Positions 1-9,000 of a stretch of DNA of 64,000 nucleotides are shown piece after piece. Source of the stretch: WJLY01 sp964399265 (GTDB taxonomy: Bacteria; Joyebacterota; Joyebacteria; Joyebacterales; Joyebacteraceae); assembly GCA_964399265.1 (NCBI GenBank), contig CAYNQF010000003.1, positions 3,979-67,978 of the forward strand, given 5' to 3'. A program made the translations under genes and the position numbers. The stretch's first letter is position 1. Every line of letters starts with the position of its first letter. The notes beneath the pieces are model-generated. The model worked only from the letters and a program-made list of their open reading frames with translations. It did not search any database and had not been told where the DNA came from.

Positions 1-876
1 CCGTTCCACGCCTGGCTGCCCGACGCGCACCCGTCTGCGCCCGCGCCCATCTCCGCGATGCTCTCCGGCGTGGTCATCAAGAGCCTCGGCGTCTACGCGA
101 TGTGTCGCGTCTTCTTCAACGTGTTCGGGTTCACCCCGACGCAGCCGGCGTCGGTCATCATAGCCAACGCGATGATCGCGTTCTCGGTCCTCTCCATCGT
201 CCTGGGCGGCCTGATGGCCGTCGGGCAGTGGGACTTCAAGCGGCTGCTCGCGTACAGCTCGATCGGCCAGATCGGCTACGTCACTCTCGGGCTCGGCGTG
301 GGCGCCAGGATCCTGGCCACCGGAGGCCCGAGGGCGCTCGCGGCGCTGGCGATCTTCGGCGGCCTGTTCCATCTCATCAACCATGCATCGTTCAAGTCGC
401 TTCTCTTCCTGTCGTCCGGAGCGATACAGCACGCCACCGGAACCAGGGACTTGAAGCTCCTGGGCGGCCTGCGCGAGCGCATGCCCATCACCGCGGCGAC
501 GACCAACCTGGCCGCACTGTCGATCGCGGGCGTGCCTCCGTTCAGCGGGTTCTGGAGCAAGCTTCTGATCATCGTGGCGGTCGTCAAGGCGGGCCACTTC
601 GCGATAGGCGGAGTCGCCATCGCGATGGCGTTCGTCACGCTCGTGTACTACGTGAAGGTCCAGAGGCGGATCATCTTCGGGGAAGTCGGCAAGAGCGTCG
701 AGAATGCCCACGAGGTCTCGCCGGTGATGTACATTCCTCTCATTCTGCTGGCGATCGTCTGCGTAGGCTTCGGCATACTGGCCGTGACGCAGCCCGCGGT
801 CGGCGAGCGCATGCTCGGCCCGGCCCGTGATGCTCTTCTGAACAGCGCTGAGTACGTGAAGTTGGTCCTCGGCTAG
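1..876 (+). CDS. MrpD/MbhH-like proton-pumping antiporter subunit, 3' part
   Basis: The reading frame is open from base 1, so the gene starts outside the window; 291 residues are visible. The protein is very hydrophobic and carries the antiporter-family signature PFHAWLPDAHPSAPAPIS at its visible start, followed by LLAYSSIGQIGYV and the HLINHASFKSLLF segment, whose His and Lys lie on the proton path in NuoL/M/N, MrpA/D and MbhH proteins. It is expected to be an inner-membrane ion-translocating subunit. It is followed 18 bases later by an mrpE-type gene and then mrpF, mrpG and a ferredoxin gene, so it is best read as the MrpD or MbhH member of an Mrp-type module rather than plain NuoN. Subunit choice is inference; membership of the family is clear. 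Confidence 0.88.
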   Translation, partial: PFHAWLPDAHPSAPAPISAMLSGVVIKSLGVYAMCRVFFNVFGFTPTQPASVIIANAMIAFSVLSIVLGGLMAVGQWDFKRLLAYSSIGQIGYVTLGLGVGARILATGGPRALAALAIFGGLFHLINHASFKSLLFLSSGAIQHATGTRDLKLLGGLRERMPITAATTNLAALSIAGVPPFSGFWSKLLIIVAVVKAGHFAIGGVAIAMAFVTLVYYVKVQRRIIFGEVGKSVENAHEVSPVMYIPLILLAIVCVGFGILAVTQPAVGERMLGPARDALLNSAEYVKLVLG

Positions 877-893
877 AGGGGGTGGAGAGCCCG

Positions 894-1397
894 ATGGAAC
901 GATTGAAACGACGACTTCTCGATCTGATCATCATCTTCGCCCTGTGGATGCTCCTCACGTGGTCGCTCGACGTGCAGGGAGTCATCGCCGGGGCCATACT
1001 GGCGGTTCTCTTCGCGTTCCTTCTGTCGGGGCTTCTGCCCAAGCGCGTCGAGAGACTCTTCAGTCCGGTGCGGTGGTTCTGGGCACTGATGCATATGATC
1101 TCGCTTTCGTTCTGGATCATCCTGGCGAACTTCGACGTTCTCTACCGGGTGGTCCACCCGAACATGCCGATCAGGCCGGGCATAGTGAAGATCAAGACGA
1201 CCTTGAAGACCGACGAGGCCAAGACGTTCCTTGCCAACTCCATCACGTTGACGCCGGGCACGCTCACGGTCGACATCATCGACGACTGGCTCTACGTGCA
1301 CTGGATCAACGTGCACGAGAGCCTCGAAGACACTGAGGCCATGACCCGGGATATCGCTGGCCGTTTCGAGGTCACCTTGAGGAGGGTTTTCGACTGA
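894..1397 (+). CDS. mrpE: Na+/H+ antiporter MrpE-like subunit
   Basis: This 167-residue membrane protein has two or three hydrophobic helices near the N-terminus (FALWMLLTW, GAILAVLFAFLL, a helix around LSFWIILANF) and then the MrpE hallmark ANSITLTPGTLTVDI followed by a short cytoplasmic tail. MrpE is a structural subunit of multi-subunit Na+/H+ antiporters and of group 4 membrane-bound hydrogenases. The ATG at 894 is preferred because GGTGGAG lies six bases upstream; an in-frame GTG at 882 sits almost on the purine tract and is less likely. The stop overlaps the start of the next gene by one base (TGATG), indicating translational coupling. Confidence 0.9.
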   Translation: MERLKRRLLDLIIIFALWMLLTWSLDVQGVIAGAILAVLFAFLLSGLLPKRVERLFSPVRWFWALMHMISLSFWIILANFDVLYRVVHPNMPIRPGIVKIKTTLKTDEAKTFLANSITLTPGTLTVDIIDDWLYVHWINVHESLEDTEAMTRDIAGRFEVTLRRVFD

Positions 1398-1651
1398 TGC
1401 AGACGTTCCTCATGCTCCTGATCATTGGGACATTCATCTGCCTCTTTCGGGTGGCCAGGGGACCTACGGCTCCCGACAGGGCGGTCGCGATCGACACTAT
1501 CGGTGTGATGGTGGTCGGGATATGCGGCGTGTTCGGGGTCATTACAGGCAGGGACTACTACCTGAACGTGGCGATCGCGTGGGCGCTCCTGTCCTTCATC
1601 GGTACGCTGGCGCTTGCGAAGTACCTGGAGGGGAGGGGATTCGATGAATAA
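1397..1651 (+). CDS. mrpF: Na+/H+ antiporter MrpF-like subunit
   Basis: An 84-residue protein with three hydrophobic helices and the MrpF signature RGPTAPDRAVAIDT between helices one and two. MrpF is a small membrane subunit of Mrp antiporters and Mbh/Mrp-type hydrogenases. Length matches the family (about 85-95 residues). Its start overlaps the mrpE stop by one base, and its stop lies inside the first codons of the next gene (ATGAATAA), so the E-F-G genes form a coupled run. Confidence 0.92.
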   Translation: MQTFLMLLIIGTFICLFRVARGPTAPDRAVAIDTIGVMVVGICGVFGVITGRDYYLNVAIAWALLSFIGTLALAKYLEGRGFDE

Positions 1652-1979
1652 CGGCGGAGTGGCACCATACATCCTGATATCGATCGGCGTGATGTTCGAC
1701 ATCGTCGGGGCCATCGGCCTCATCCGCCTGCCGGACGTGTACAACAGACTGCAGGCCGCAACGAAGTGCGTCACGCTGGGGACGTGCCTGATCCTGGTCG
1801 GCGTCCTCGTCTACAGCGGATGGACGGCGATGGGCGTCAAGGCGCTCCTGGCGGCGATCTTCGTGCTGTGGACCTCGCCGACGGGCAGCCACGCGCTGGC
1901 CAGAGGCGCGCACATCGCGGGCGTGCCGCTCTGGCGCGGCAGCGTCATCGACAAGTACAGGGAGGACACGGGGCACTAG
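1644..1979 (+). CDS. mrpG: Na+/H+ antiporter MrpG-like subunit
   Basis: A 111-residue membrane protein with three hydrophobic segments and the MrpG motif IGLIRLPDVYNRLQAATK, then PTGSHALARGAH near the C-terminus. The ATG at 1644 has the purine-rich GGAGGGGAGGGG at 1628-1639 upstream and overlaps the mrpF stop; a longer in-frame start at 1614 would overlap mrpF by 38 bases and lacks support. The protein completes the D-E-F-G part of an Mrp module and is followed 66 bases later by an iron-sulfur protein gene. Confidence 0.92.
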   Translation: MNNGGVAPYILISIGVMFDIVGAIGLIRLPDVYNRLQAATKCVTLGTCLILVGVLVYSGWTAMGVKALLAAIFVLWTSPTGSHALARGAHIAGVPLWRGSVIDKYREDTGH

Positions 1980-2045
1980 GGGGACCGCGCGTTCCGACTG
2001 GCGTCGCGTTTCGCGGCTCAGAATTCCCCGGGGAGACTATCCGAG

Positions 2046-2651
2046 ATGAAGAAACCCAAGCTTCGGGAGCTCAAGGAAGCACTCACCGCCGTTGTGAAGG
2101 GGCCGTACACGAGTACGTTCCCGTTCACGCCGCTGGAGCCTGCTGAGGCTTTCCGCGGCCAGCCGCTCTACCACGAGGATGAGTGCATCGGCTGCGGCGC
2201 GTGCGCGGAGGTGTGTCCGGCGAGGACGATCGACGTGATAGACGAGGGGGACACCCGGACGCTCATCCACCATTTCGACAACTGCATCTACTGCGGGCAG
2301 TGCGAGGCGATGTGCACCACCAAGAAGGGCATACAGCTGTCGCACAACTTCGCGCTCGCGGTATTCGACCGCGCACAGGCGGTCACATCCGTCGAAAAGG
2401 AACTGGTGCGGTGCGAACACTGTGGCGACGTGATAACGACCCGCGAGCACCTCGAGTGGATCGCCCGCAAGGTCGGATCGCTTGCGGTGGCAAACCCGAC
2501 GCTTCTCGTCGCTCTGCATCAGCGTTTCGGCGCGACGCAGGACCCGACGGCCAGGCCCGAGGACAAGCGCGTCGGCCGCGGTGACTCCTACATGATCATG
2601 TGCCCCGCGTGCAGGCGCGAGATATACCTCACTGAGGACTGGCTGGGGTAG
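2046..2651 (+). CDS. HycF/MbhN-like 2x[4Fe-4S] ferredoxin subunit with C-terminal zinc-ribbon cysteines
   Basis: This 201-residue protein has two [4Fe-4S] motifs, CIGCGACAEVCPA at about residues 46-58 and CIYCGQCEAMCTT at about 80-92. It then has CEHCGD and, near the C-terminus, CPACRRE, a four-cysteine arrangement like the C-terminal region of HycF/HyfH-type subunits of group 4 hydrogenases. No signal peptide or membrane helix is seen, so it should be a cytoplasmic electron-transfer subunit docked on the membrane complex. GGGGAG lies upstream of the ATG. As last gene of the D-E-F-G-ferredoxin run it suggests that the Mrp genes belong to an Mbh/Mbx- or Ech-type complex rather than a stand-alone antiporter; the catalytic subunits would be upstream of the window. 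Confidence 0.85.
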   Translation: MKKPKLRELKEALTAVVKGPYTSTFPFTPLEPAEAFRGQPLYHEDECIGCGACAEVCPARTIDVIDEGDTRTLIHHFDNCIYCGQCEAMCTTKKGIQLSHNFALAVFDRAQAVTSVEKELVRCEHCGDVITTREHLEWIARKVGSLAVANPTLLVALHQRFGATQDPTARPEDKRVGRGDSYMIMCPACRREIYLTEDWLG

Positions 2652-2708
2652 GCGCGACGGCCGCGGTCGCCGCGGGCGCGATGCGGCCACAGGGTGAGGC
2701 GGATGCGA

Positions 2709-2743
2709 AGCGGGGGTGGGAGAGATCCCACCCCCGCTTTCTG
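2709..2743 (+). terminator. Strong intrinsic-type hairpin after the Mrp/ferredoxin operon
   Basis: A perfect 13-bp stem (2709-2721 with 2726-2738) closes a four-base GAGA loop and is followed by TTTCT. It lies 57 bases past the ferredoxin stop, between convergent genes, and probably ends transcription from both sides. Confidence 0.8.
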
Positions 2744-2786
2744 TCGTGGCTTGGTGGTGCGGTCGGGGTCCCCCTGGGCGGCCCGT

Positions 2787-3758
2787 TCACCCGAACAGCG
2801 GCGCCAACACACGCGTGTGGATGAGCCCGCGCACGGCCACCTTGTCCACGTTGACTGCCACCTTGACTGGGGGCCTTCCGTCGTCGGCCTCCACTGAGCG
2901 TCCACGATCGGGGCCTTCCGTGATCACGCGAACGGGCACTTCGCGCGTGCCCACGAGCCCGGGAGCCAGGGCGGCGCTCATTGCGACCGGGTCGTGCATG
3001 TATCCGGCGTCCAGACCCGACTCGGCGAACTGGTAGCGCACGTAGTGGTCGATGGCGCGGGCGATCACCGGCGCCAGGGTCTTGAGCGCGGAAGGGCCCG
3101 CGGCCCGGAGTGACGACCTCCAGCTGGGGAGCGCCCGCAGCTCCTCACGCCTCACCATCACGCCGGTCGTGACGTCGAGCGGAACGACGGTCACATCGAG
3201 TCCGGCACCCAGAATGATGTCGGCCGCGCGCGGGTCCACGTAGAAATTGAACTCGGCGACGGGCCCCGTATTCCCTGGAACCTCGAACGCTCCCCCCATG
3301 ACGACGATGCGGCGGAACGCCGAGAGCGCGTCCGGGTTCGCTCTGTGTGCGAGTGCCAGGTTCGTGAGCGGTCCGGTGGCCACGAGAGTGATCTCGCCGG
3401 CATGCTCGGCCGCCACACGGGCCAGGAACTCGTGGGCCGGTTCCCCGACCTTCGTGGTCGCCGGCGACGGAAGCGTCTCTCTTGCCCCTCCCAGTCCGTC
3501 GTCTCCGTGAACCTCGGGGGCGGTCGTCAGCGCTTCTTCGAGCGGCGATGTGGCGCCCTCCGCGACGGGAGGCGGTTCCTCTCCCCAGAGGGATTCCGCC
3601 AGCAGGAGCGAGTTGCGCGTGCACTCACCGACCTCCGCGTTTCCCGCCACCGTGGTGATCGCCACCACGGACAGCTCCGGCGAGTTCGATGCGAGCGCTA
3701 TGGCGAGGGCGTCGTCGACCCCGGTGTCTGCGTCAATGAGTATGCGGGAAGCCGTCAT
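2787..3758 (-). CDS. Inosine/uridine-preferring nucleoside hydrolase family protein
   Basis: A 323-residue protein of the nucleoside N-ribohydrolase family, which cleaves nucleosides to base and ribose in purine/pyrimidine salvage. The calcium-binding N-terminal motif DADTGVDDALAIALA is present at about residues 8-22. GGAFEVPGNTGPVAEFNFYVDP and MHDPVA in the C-terminal half match the nucleoside-binding and second aspartate regions. Length is typical. The ATG at 3758 is preferred over an in-frame start at 3776 because it overlaps the stop of the upstream SDR gene as ATGA. Substrate range cannot be read from sequence. It is the last gene of a three-gene minus-strand run. Confidence 0.9.
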   Translation of the reverse strand: MTASRILIDADTGVDDALAIALASNSPELSVVAITTVAGNAEVGECTRNSLLLAESLWGEEPPPVAEGATSPLEEALTTAPEVHGDDGLGGARETLPSPATTKVGEPAHEFLARVAAEHAGEITLVATGPLTNLALAHRANPDALSAFRRIVVMGGAFEVPGNTGPVAEFNFYVDPRAADIILGAGLDVTVVPLDVTTGVMVRREELRALPSWRSSLRAAGPSALKTLAPVIARAIDHYVRYQFAESGLDAGYMHDPVAMSAALAPGLVGTREVPVRVITEGPDRGRSVEADDGRPPVKVAVNVDKVAVRGLIHTRVLAPLFG

Positions 3759-4594
3759 TGAAGGAATCCGCGCCACGTGAGTTCGGGGGAGAATCCGAGA
3801 AGTCTCGCCGCTTCACGCGACGTGACGAGCGAGCCGTATTGAGAGATGCCGGGCCTCATGGCCGTCTCTGCGTAGTACTTCTCGACCAGTTTCCTCGTCG
3901 GAAAGATGGTCCCGTTGTCCGGGGCGGAGAGGAGGATGGGGTGATGTCCCGGCGCAAGGTCGGCCTCCGCCGCGCGGCGCACCGCCTCAGCGACGTCGTC
4001 TCCATGGACGTACGACCACAGCCCTCCGACCCATTCCTCAGGGTCGTGCGTGAGGCGTCTGCTCTGAGCGTACTCTTCCTCGACCCACACCCACGACGGT
4101 CGCAGACTGACCACGACGGTGTCCGCGGGCCGCTTGTCGGTCAGCGACTCCTCCGCCATCAGCTTGCTACGTCCGTACGGATCGACCGGCGCCATGACGT
4201 GCTCCTCGTCCACGGGGAAGTACCTAGGTCTCACCCTGCCCGCGCCGAACGTGAATCCCAGGACCGAATCGCTGGAGATGTTGACGAAGCGTCTGACGCC
4301 CGCCTCGAACGCCGCGTCGGCCACTCTTCTGGTCCCCTCTATGTTGGTGAGGTAGATGTCGTCTGGGAGCCCGAACTGCGGACCGGGGATGGCGGCGGCG
4401 TGGACGATCGCGTCGGCCCCCTGGACGGCGCGTCCCACGGCGTCCCTGTCCAGGATGTCAGAGGCCTCGTGCTCTCCCGGAGCCCCGGCCGGCGGCGGCT
4501 TGAGGTCCAGGTTGAGAACGTCGTGGTCTCCGGCCAGGAGCTTCACGACGCGCCTTCCCACAAGACCGCTTCCTCCCGTTACTACGATGCGCAT
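3755..4594 (-). CDS. NAD-dependent epimerase/dehydratase (extended SDR family)
   Basis: A 279-residue Rossmann protein starting MRIVVTGGSGLVG, the Gly-rich NAD-binding motif of extended SDRs. It has DILDRDAV, VHAAAIPGP, the serine of NISSDSVLG, and the catalytic pair in PYGRSK (Tyr-x-x-x-Lys). It should oxidise, reduce or epimerise a sugar nucleotide or a related substrate in the cytoplasm; the substrate is unknown. It lies between the YjbQ-family gene (28-base gap upstream) and the nucleoside hydrolase (ATGA overlap downstream), so it may act in nucleoside or sugar salvage, which is inference from the neighbourhood. Confidence 0.88.
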   Translation of the reverse strand: MRIVVTGGSGLVGRRVVKLLAGDHDVLNLDLKPPPAGAPGEHEASDILDRDAVGRAVQGADAIVHAAAIPGPQFGLPDDIYLTNIEGTRRVADAAFEAGVRRFVNISSDSVLGFTFGAGRVRPRYFPVDEEHVMAPVDPYGRSKLMAEESLTDKRPADTVVVSLRPSWVWVEEEYAQSRRLTHDPEEWVGGLWSYVHGDDVAEAVRRAAEADLAPGHHPILLSAPDNGTIFPTRKLVEKYYAETAMRPGISQYGSLVTSREAARLLGFSPELTWRGFLQ

Positions 4595-4622
4595 GCGCTC
4601 TCCACTTGATACGAGTCAGCGG

Positions 4623-5042
4623 TCACTCACCGACGATCTGTACGACGACCTCCCTTGTTCTCGGACGGTCGTCGAAGTCTACGAGCACTATCTGCTGCCA
4701 GGTTCCCAGTGCCAGGTCCTGCCCGACGAAGGGGACGGAAAGGCTGGGCCCCAGCATCGCGGCGCGCACGTGGCTGTGGCCGTTGTAGTCGCCCCAGCGG
4801 AGGTGGTGTTTCCAGTCCCTGCCCTTAGGCGCCATCTCCTCGAAGACCGACTGCAAGTCCTGGACCGCACCCGGCTCGAATTCGATGGTAGTTATCGCGG
4901 CCGTCGAGCCGCCGATGAAAAGTGTGGCCGTGCCGTCCAGGAGCCCGCTCTCTCTGACGGCCTCGGCGACGTCCATCGTGATATCGATCGTGTCCCCGTC
5001 GCCGCGCGTCCGCGCGGTCACTGTTGCCGTGACGACCGCCAA
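4623..5042 (-). CDS. YjbQ/UPF0047 family protein
   Basis: A protein of about 139 residues with the UPF0047 core: a DITMDVAEAVRESGLLDG segment, FIGGSTAAITTIEFEPG, and the conserved HHLRWGDYNGHSHVRAAMLGPS region containing the His cluster of the family. It ends with the usual LGTWQQIVLVDFD strand. Members have been called secondary thiamine-phosphate synthases because they can complement thiE loss, but their natural role is not settled. The TTG at 5042 with GGAGG ten bases upstream gives a length close to the family norm; an in-frame ATG at 5093 would add a Cys/Gly/Ala-rich extension that does not look conserved. Confidence 0.85.
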   Translation of the reverse strand: MAVVTATVTARTRGDGDTIDITMDVAEAVRESGLLDGTATLFIGGSTAAITTIEFEPGAVQDLQSVFEEMAPKGRDWKHHLRWGDYNGHSHVRAAMLGPSLSVPFVGQDLALGTWQQIVLVDFDDRPRTREVVVQIVGE

Positions 5043-5130
5043 CTCTCTTGCACCTCCGCCTGCCTGCGCGATGTGCGGCGCGCATGCCGGCATTCAGGCC
5101 CGCTTTTGTGAATCGTCCATCAGTATTGTG

Positions 5131-5159
5131 CTGACCAGCTCACCAGAGAAGCGTACAAT
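5131..5159 (+). promoter_or_regulatory. Predicted sigma-70-type promoter for the methyltransferase/CHAT block
   Basis: CTGACC (5131-5136) and TACAAT (5154-5159) are separated by 17 bases and face the methyltransferase gene. It lies in the divergent gap between the YjbQ-family gene and the plus-strand block. Match is good at -10, moderate at -35. Confidence 0.5.
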
Positions 5160-5289
5160 CCCGAGGCGCCGCTGTCGAGAGCGGTGCGGCAGCTAAGACG
5201 GTGAACGTCCTTCGGTGAAATGCTATTCTGGACCTTGCGCGTCCGTGGACCGCGGACGACGGATGGTCGGACGCGCGTGGAGACCGCAG

Positions 5290-6036
5290 ATGAGCTACGA
5301 GAATACCGCCGAGTACTACGACAGCTTCGACATGAAAGGCAACCTCCAGTTCTACCTGGACCTTGCGGGCACGACCACCGGCAAGGTGCTGGAATTGGGC
5401 GTGGGGACGGGGCGGGTCCTTCTGGAGATCGCAAGGCTTCAGAGGGACGTCGTCGGGATCGACCATTCGGTCGCTATGCTCCGCGAGGCCAAGCGGAAGA
5501 GGCGTGAGAGCTACCCGGACGTGTCCGGGCGGTGCCGTCTGCTCCTGGCGGACATGCTCTCGTTCGACCTCGAGGAGAAGTTCGGGCTTGTCTACTCCGC
5601 CTCGGGGCCGGTCCAGTCCGGCACGGTGGACGACCTGCGCGGCATCTTCCGGAACGCCGCCGCTCACCTCGCCGATGACGGGCTGTTCGCGTTCGACATC
5701 TCGTCGCCGTCGGCCCTCAGGCAGACCAGAGTCTACGGACCTGAGCGACGGGAGCTGCAGGGCGGCCGAGTCGTCATCAGGTTCATCGCACAGACGTACG
5801 ACGAGAGCACCGACACCGTCTCGTACGACCTCCTGTTCAAGGAGAGCATCCCCGGAAGGACGTCCATAGTCACCACAAAGGAGAGCGACACGGGGGCGGT
5901 GGTCACGCCCGAGGCGATCCGGGATGCCTTCGGCTATGCCGGGCTCGAGTTGCTGAACATGTACGGCGACTTCGACCTCTCTCCATACACCGACGACAGC
6001 CCGTACATCGTTGTCGTCGCGGGGCATCGTCCATGA
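5290..6036 (+). CDS. Class I SAM-dependent methyltransferase
   Basis: A 248-residue methyltransferase with an N-terminal YENTAEYYDSF segment, SAM motif I VLELGVGTGR at about residues 38-47, the acidic residue of VVGIDHS, and LLADMLSFDL as motif III-like strand. The fold resembles small-molecule methyltransferases of the Methyltransf_25 type; the acceptor is unknown. ATG 5290 follows GGAG by seven bases. The stop overlaps the start of the TPR-CHAT gene as ATGA, so the two are translationally coupled, which may mean that the enzyme acts on or with products of the signalling block. That link is inference. Confidence 0.85.
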   Translation: MSYENTAEYYDSFDMKGNLQFYLDLAGTTTGKVLELGVGTGRVLLEIARLQRDVVGIDHSVAMLREAKRKRRESYPDVSGRCRLLLADMLSFDLEEKFGLVYSASGPVQSGTVDDLRGIFRNAAAHLADDGLFAFDISSPSALRQTRVYGPERRELQGGRVVIRFIAQTYDESTDTVSYDLLFKESIPGRTSIVTTKESDTGAVVTPEAIRDAFGYAGLELLNMYGDFDLSPYTDDSPYIVVVAGHRP

Positions 6037-9000
6037 AGCGCTCGTTTCCGATCATCCTGGCGGCGACGGCCGCCGTCATGCTCGCGCTGGTGGCGCCGTG
6101 CGCGGCCCAGGAGGCCGACCCCGGTGCGCTGACGCAGAGGATCGTGGAGCTGCGCCTGGCGGGCGACTACACGGGGGCCGCTGCGGCCGCTGCGGCGCTT
6201 CTTGACGCCGTTGTCGGCGACCCGGAGGCGACCGAGCTGGACGTGGATGACGCGACCCAGCTCGTGGCGACGCTGCGGTTCGCCGCGACGCTTCCCGAGG
6301 CGGCGAGGCTGGAACTCGCGCGTGCCGACAGCTTCGGCATGGCGATGGAGGAGTCCTGGGCGCAGGGCCTCTACAAAGAGGGCGCCGGGGCGGCTCGCCA
6401 GCGACTCCACCTGTACAGGGAGTATTTCGGCGAGAGGCATCTCGCCACCGCCACCGCCGAGGACGAACTGGCGTCGCTGCTCCAGTACGAGGGCGAGTAC
6501 GAAGAGGCGGAGCCGCTGTTCCTCGATGCTCTCCGCATCAGGAGGGAGCAGCTGGGGCCCGACCACGTGTACGTGGGCGCCACGCTCAACAACCTCGGAA
6601 TGCTACACCAGGCGACCGGCGACCTCGAGGCCGCGCGCGACGACATCACGGAGTCGCTCGACATACTCACCCGCGCGCTCGGCGACGACGACCTGAACGT
6701 AGCCGCGATCACCGCCAACCTCGGCATCCTGCTTCAGCGGATGGGCGACTACGACGGCGCCGAGCGTCATCTCCTGCGAGCGCTCGAGGTTCGGCGGGCG
6801 GCTCTTGGCGACGACAATCCCGACGTCGCCTCGAGCCTGAACGCGCTCGCAAGCTTCTACTACGACAGTATGGACTACGCGAAGGCCGAGCCGTTCCTGC
6901 GGCGCGCCACTGCGACCTGGCAGGAGGTGCTCGGCAACGACCACCCGTACGTTGCGCTCTCACTGAGCAACATGGGCGCGCTCCTGGCGGCGCGAGGCGA
7001 GTACTCGGAGGCCGAGGCCTTTCACCGTCAGGCGGTCGACATCTACCGGGCGACACTGGGCGACGAGCATCCGGACCTCGCGTTCGCCCTTCACAACCTC
7101 GCGCACACGCTGGAGAGCGAGGGCGACTATGCCGGCGCTGAGCCCCTGTTCCGTGAGTCGCTCGAGATCAGGCGCAGCGCGTTCGGCGACACGCACCCGG
7201 AGGTGGCGGTCAGCCTGAACGGGCTGGCGCACGTCCTCCAGGTGGCCGGAAAGTATGACGAGGCGGAGCCTCTATACAGAGAGGCGCTCGCCATGCACCG
7301 CGAACTCCTGGGCGACGACCACTTGGAGGTCGCCACCGACCTATCTAACCTGGCGTCGCTTCTCGAGGAGACGGGTCGACTGGACGAGGCCCTCGGGCTC
7401 TATCGAGAGGCCCTCGAGATCCGGACGCGCACGCTCGGCGGGCAGAGCGCTGCCGTGGCGTACAACCTGAGCAGCATCGGGCACCTGGAGCTTCGGGAGG
7501 GCTACCCCGTCGCGGCGGAGATGACGCTCGGAGAGGCCGCGTCCGTCTACGACGCTGCGAGACTGCGGGCGGGTACGGGCATGTCCAGCGCCACCATGGC
7601 CTTGAGGCTCAGGCCGCCCCTCGTGGCGTTGGCGGTTTCGCGCCTCGAGCAGGGCAAGGTCGATGACGCGTGGCCGGCGGCCGAGAGGGCGCTGGCGCGC
7701 ACCCTTGCCGACCTCCTCATGAGCGCGGAGGAGCGCTCCCTCACCCGGGCCGAGTCGGTGCGCGAGGATTCGCTCCGGTCCCTCTTGGCCAACCTCGAGG
7801 GAGAGGTGCTGGCCTACGCCGGCGCGGCGGCGTCGGACTCAACCGGCGAGGCAGCGCGGCTGGGCGAGGAGAGCCGCCACAGGCTGCTCGAGGCCGAGGC
7901 GGACTGGAGCGCGTTTCAGCAGCGTCTGGCGGAAGCGCACCCGGTGACCGAGGGACACCTGTTTCCGCTCGAGCGCATCCAGCGTGCGCTCGGGCAGGAG
8001 ACCGCGATCATCGGATGGATCGACGCGGACGTAGGCGGCGGCGATGTTGAGTCGTGGGGCTACGTCATCAGGCACGATGGATCAGTCGGCTGGGCGAGAT
8101 GCGGGAGCGCCACCGGCTCGACCGTCCGCTCTCTGCAGAGAAGATACGGGAAGTACCGGGAGCAGATCTCCGATCCGTCGTCGTCGAGCGCGGGTCTCTT
8201 GAGAGACGCGAGGTCGATCTGGCGCGAGCGACTCGAGCCGCTCATGCCGTCGCTCGAAGGCGCACGCGCACTGGTCGTGCTGCCCTCCGGGTCGGTCCTG
8301 GGTCTTCCGCTGGAGACGCTGGTGGACGACGCCGGTGTGCTCGTCGGAGACCGCTTCGCGGTCTCGTACGCTCCGTCGGCCACGGTGTTCGCCTGGCTCG
8401 AGGAGCGCGGCGAAACGGCAGGGCGCTCCGACGCGATGCTCCTGGTCGGCGACCCGCCCTTCACCGAGGCCGATCTTGAGGCGATGGAGAGTGAGGCATC
8501 GGAGGCAGGGGTTGCCCGCGGCGCCTCCGAGGACACGGAGTCGGACGACCCACGAGCCGCCGGCGACCCGGAACGCGGCGTCCGCGGCGGCCGGTCCTCG
8601 CTCGAGGGGCTTCCTCGACTGCCCGGCTCGAGAGCCGAAGTTCTTTCGCTTTCGTCTCTGACCGATGACGCGACCGTGCTCCTGGGGCCCGATGCGACCG
8701 AGCAGGAGCTGGTCGAGCTGGCGTCGGAAGACAAACTCAAGGACTACGGCATCATTCATCTGGCAACGCACGCACTCGTCGATGACGAGAGGCCGGACCA
8801 GTCGGCCCTCGTGCTGTCGCAGGTAGACCTTCCCGATCCGCTCGAATCGGCTCTGGCCGGCAGCCGGATTTACGACGGGCTCCTGACCGCAGGAGAGATC
8901 GTCAGGGAGTGGGACCTGGACTGCGACCTCGTCTCGCTCTCGGCTTGCGAGACGGCGCTCGGCAAGGAGGTCGCGGGCGAGGGGTACATCGGGTTCGCGC

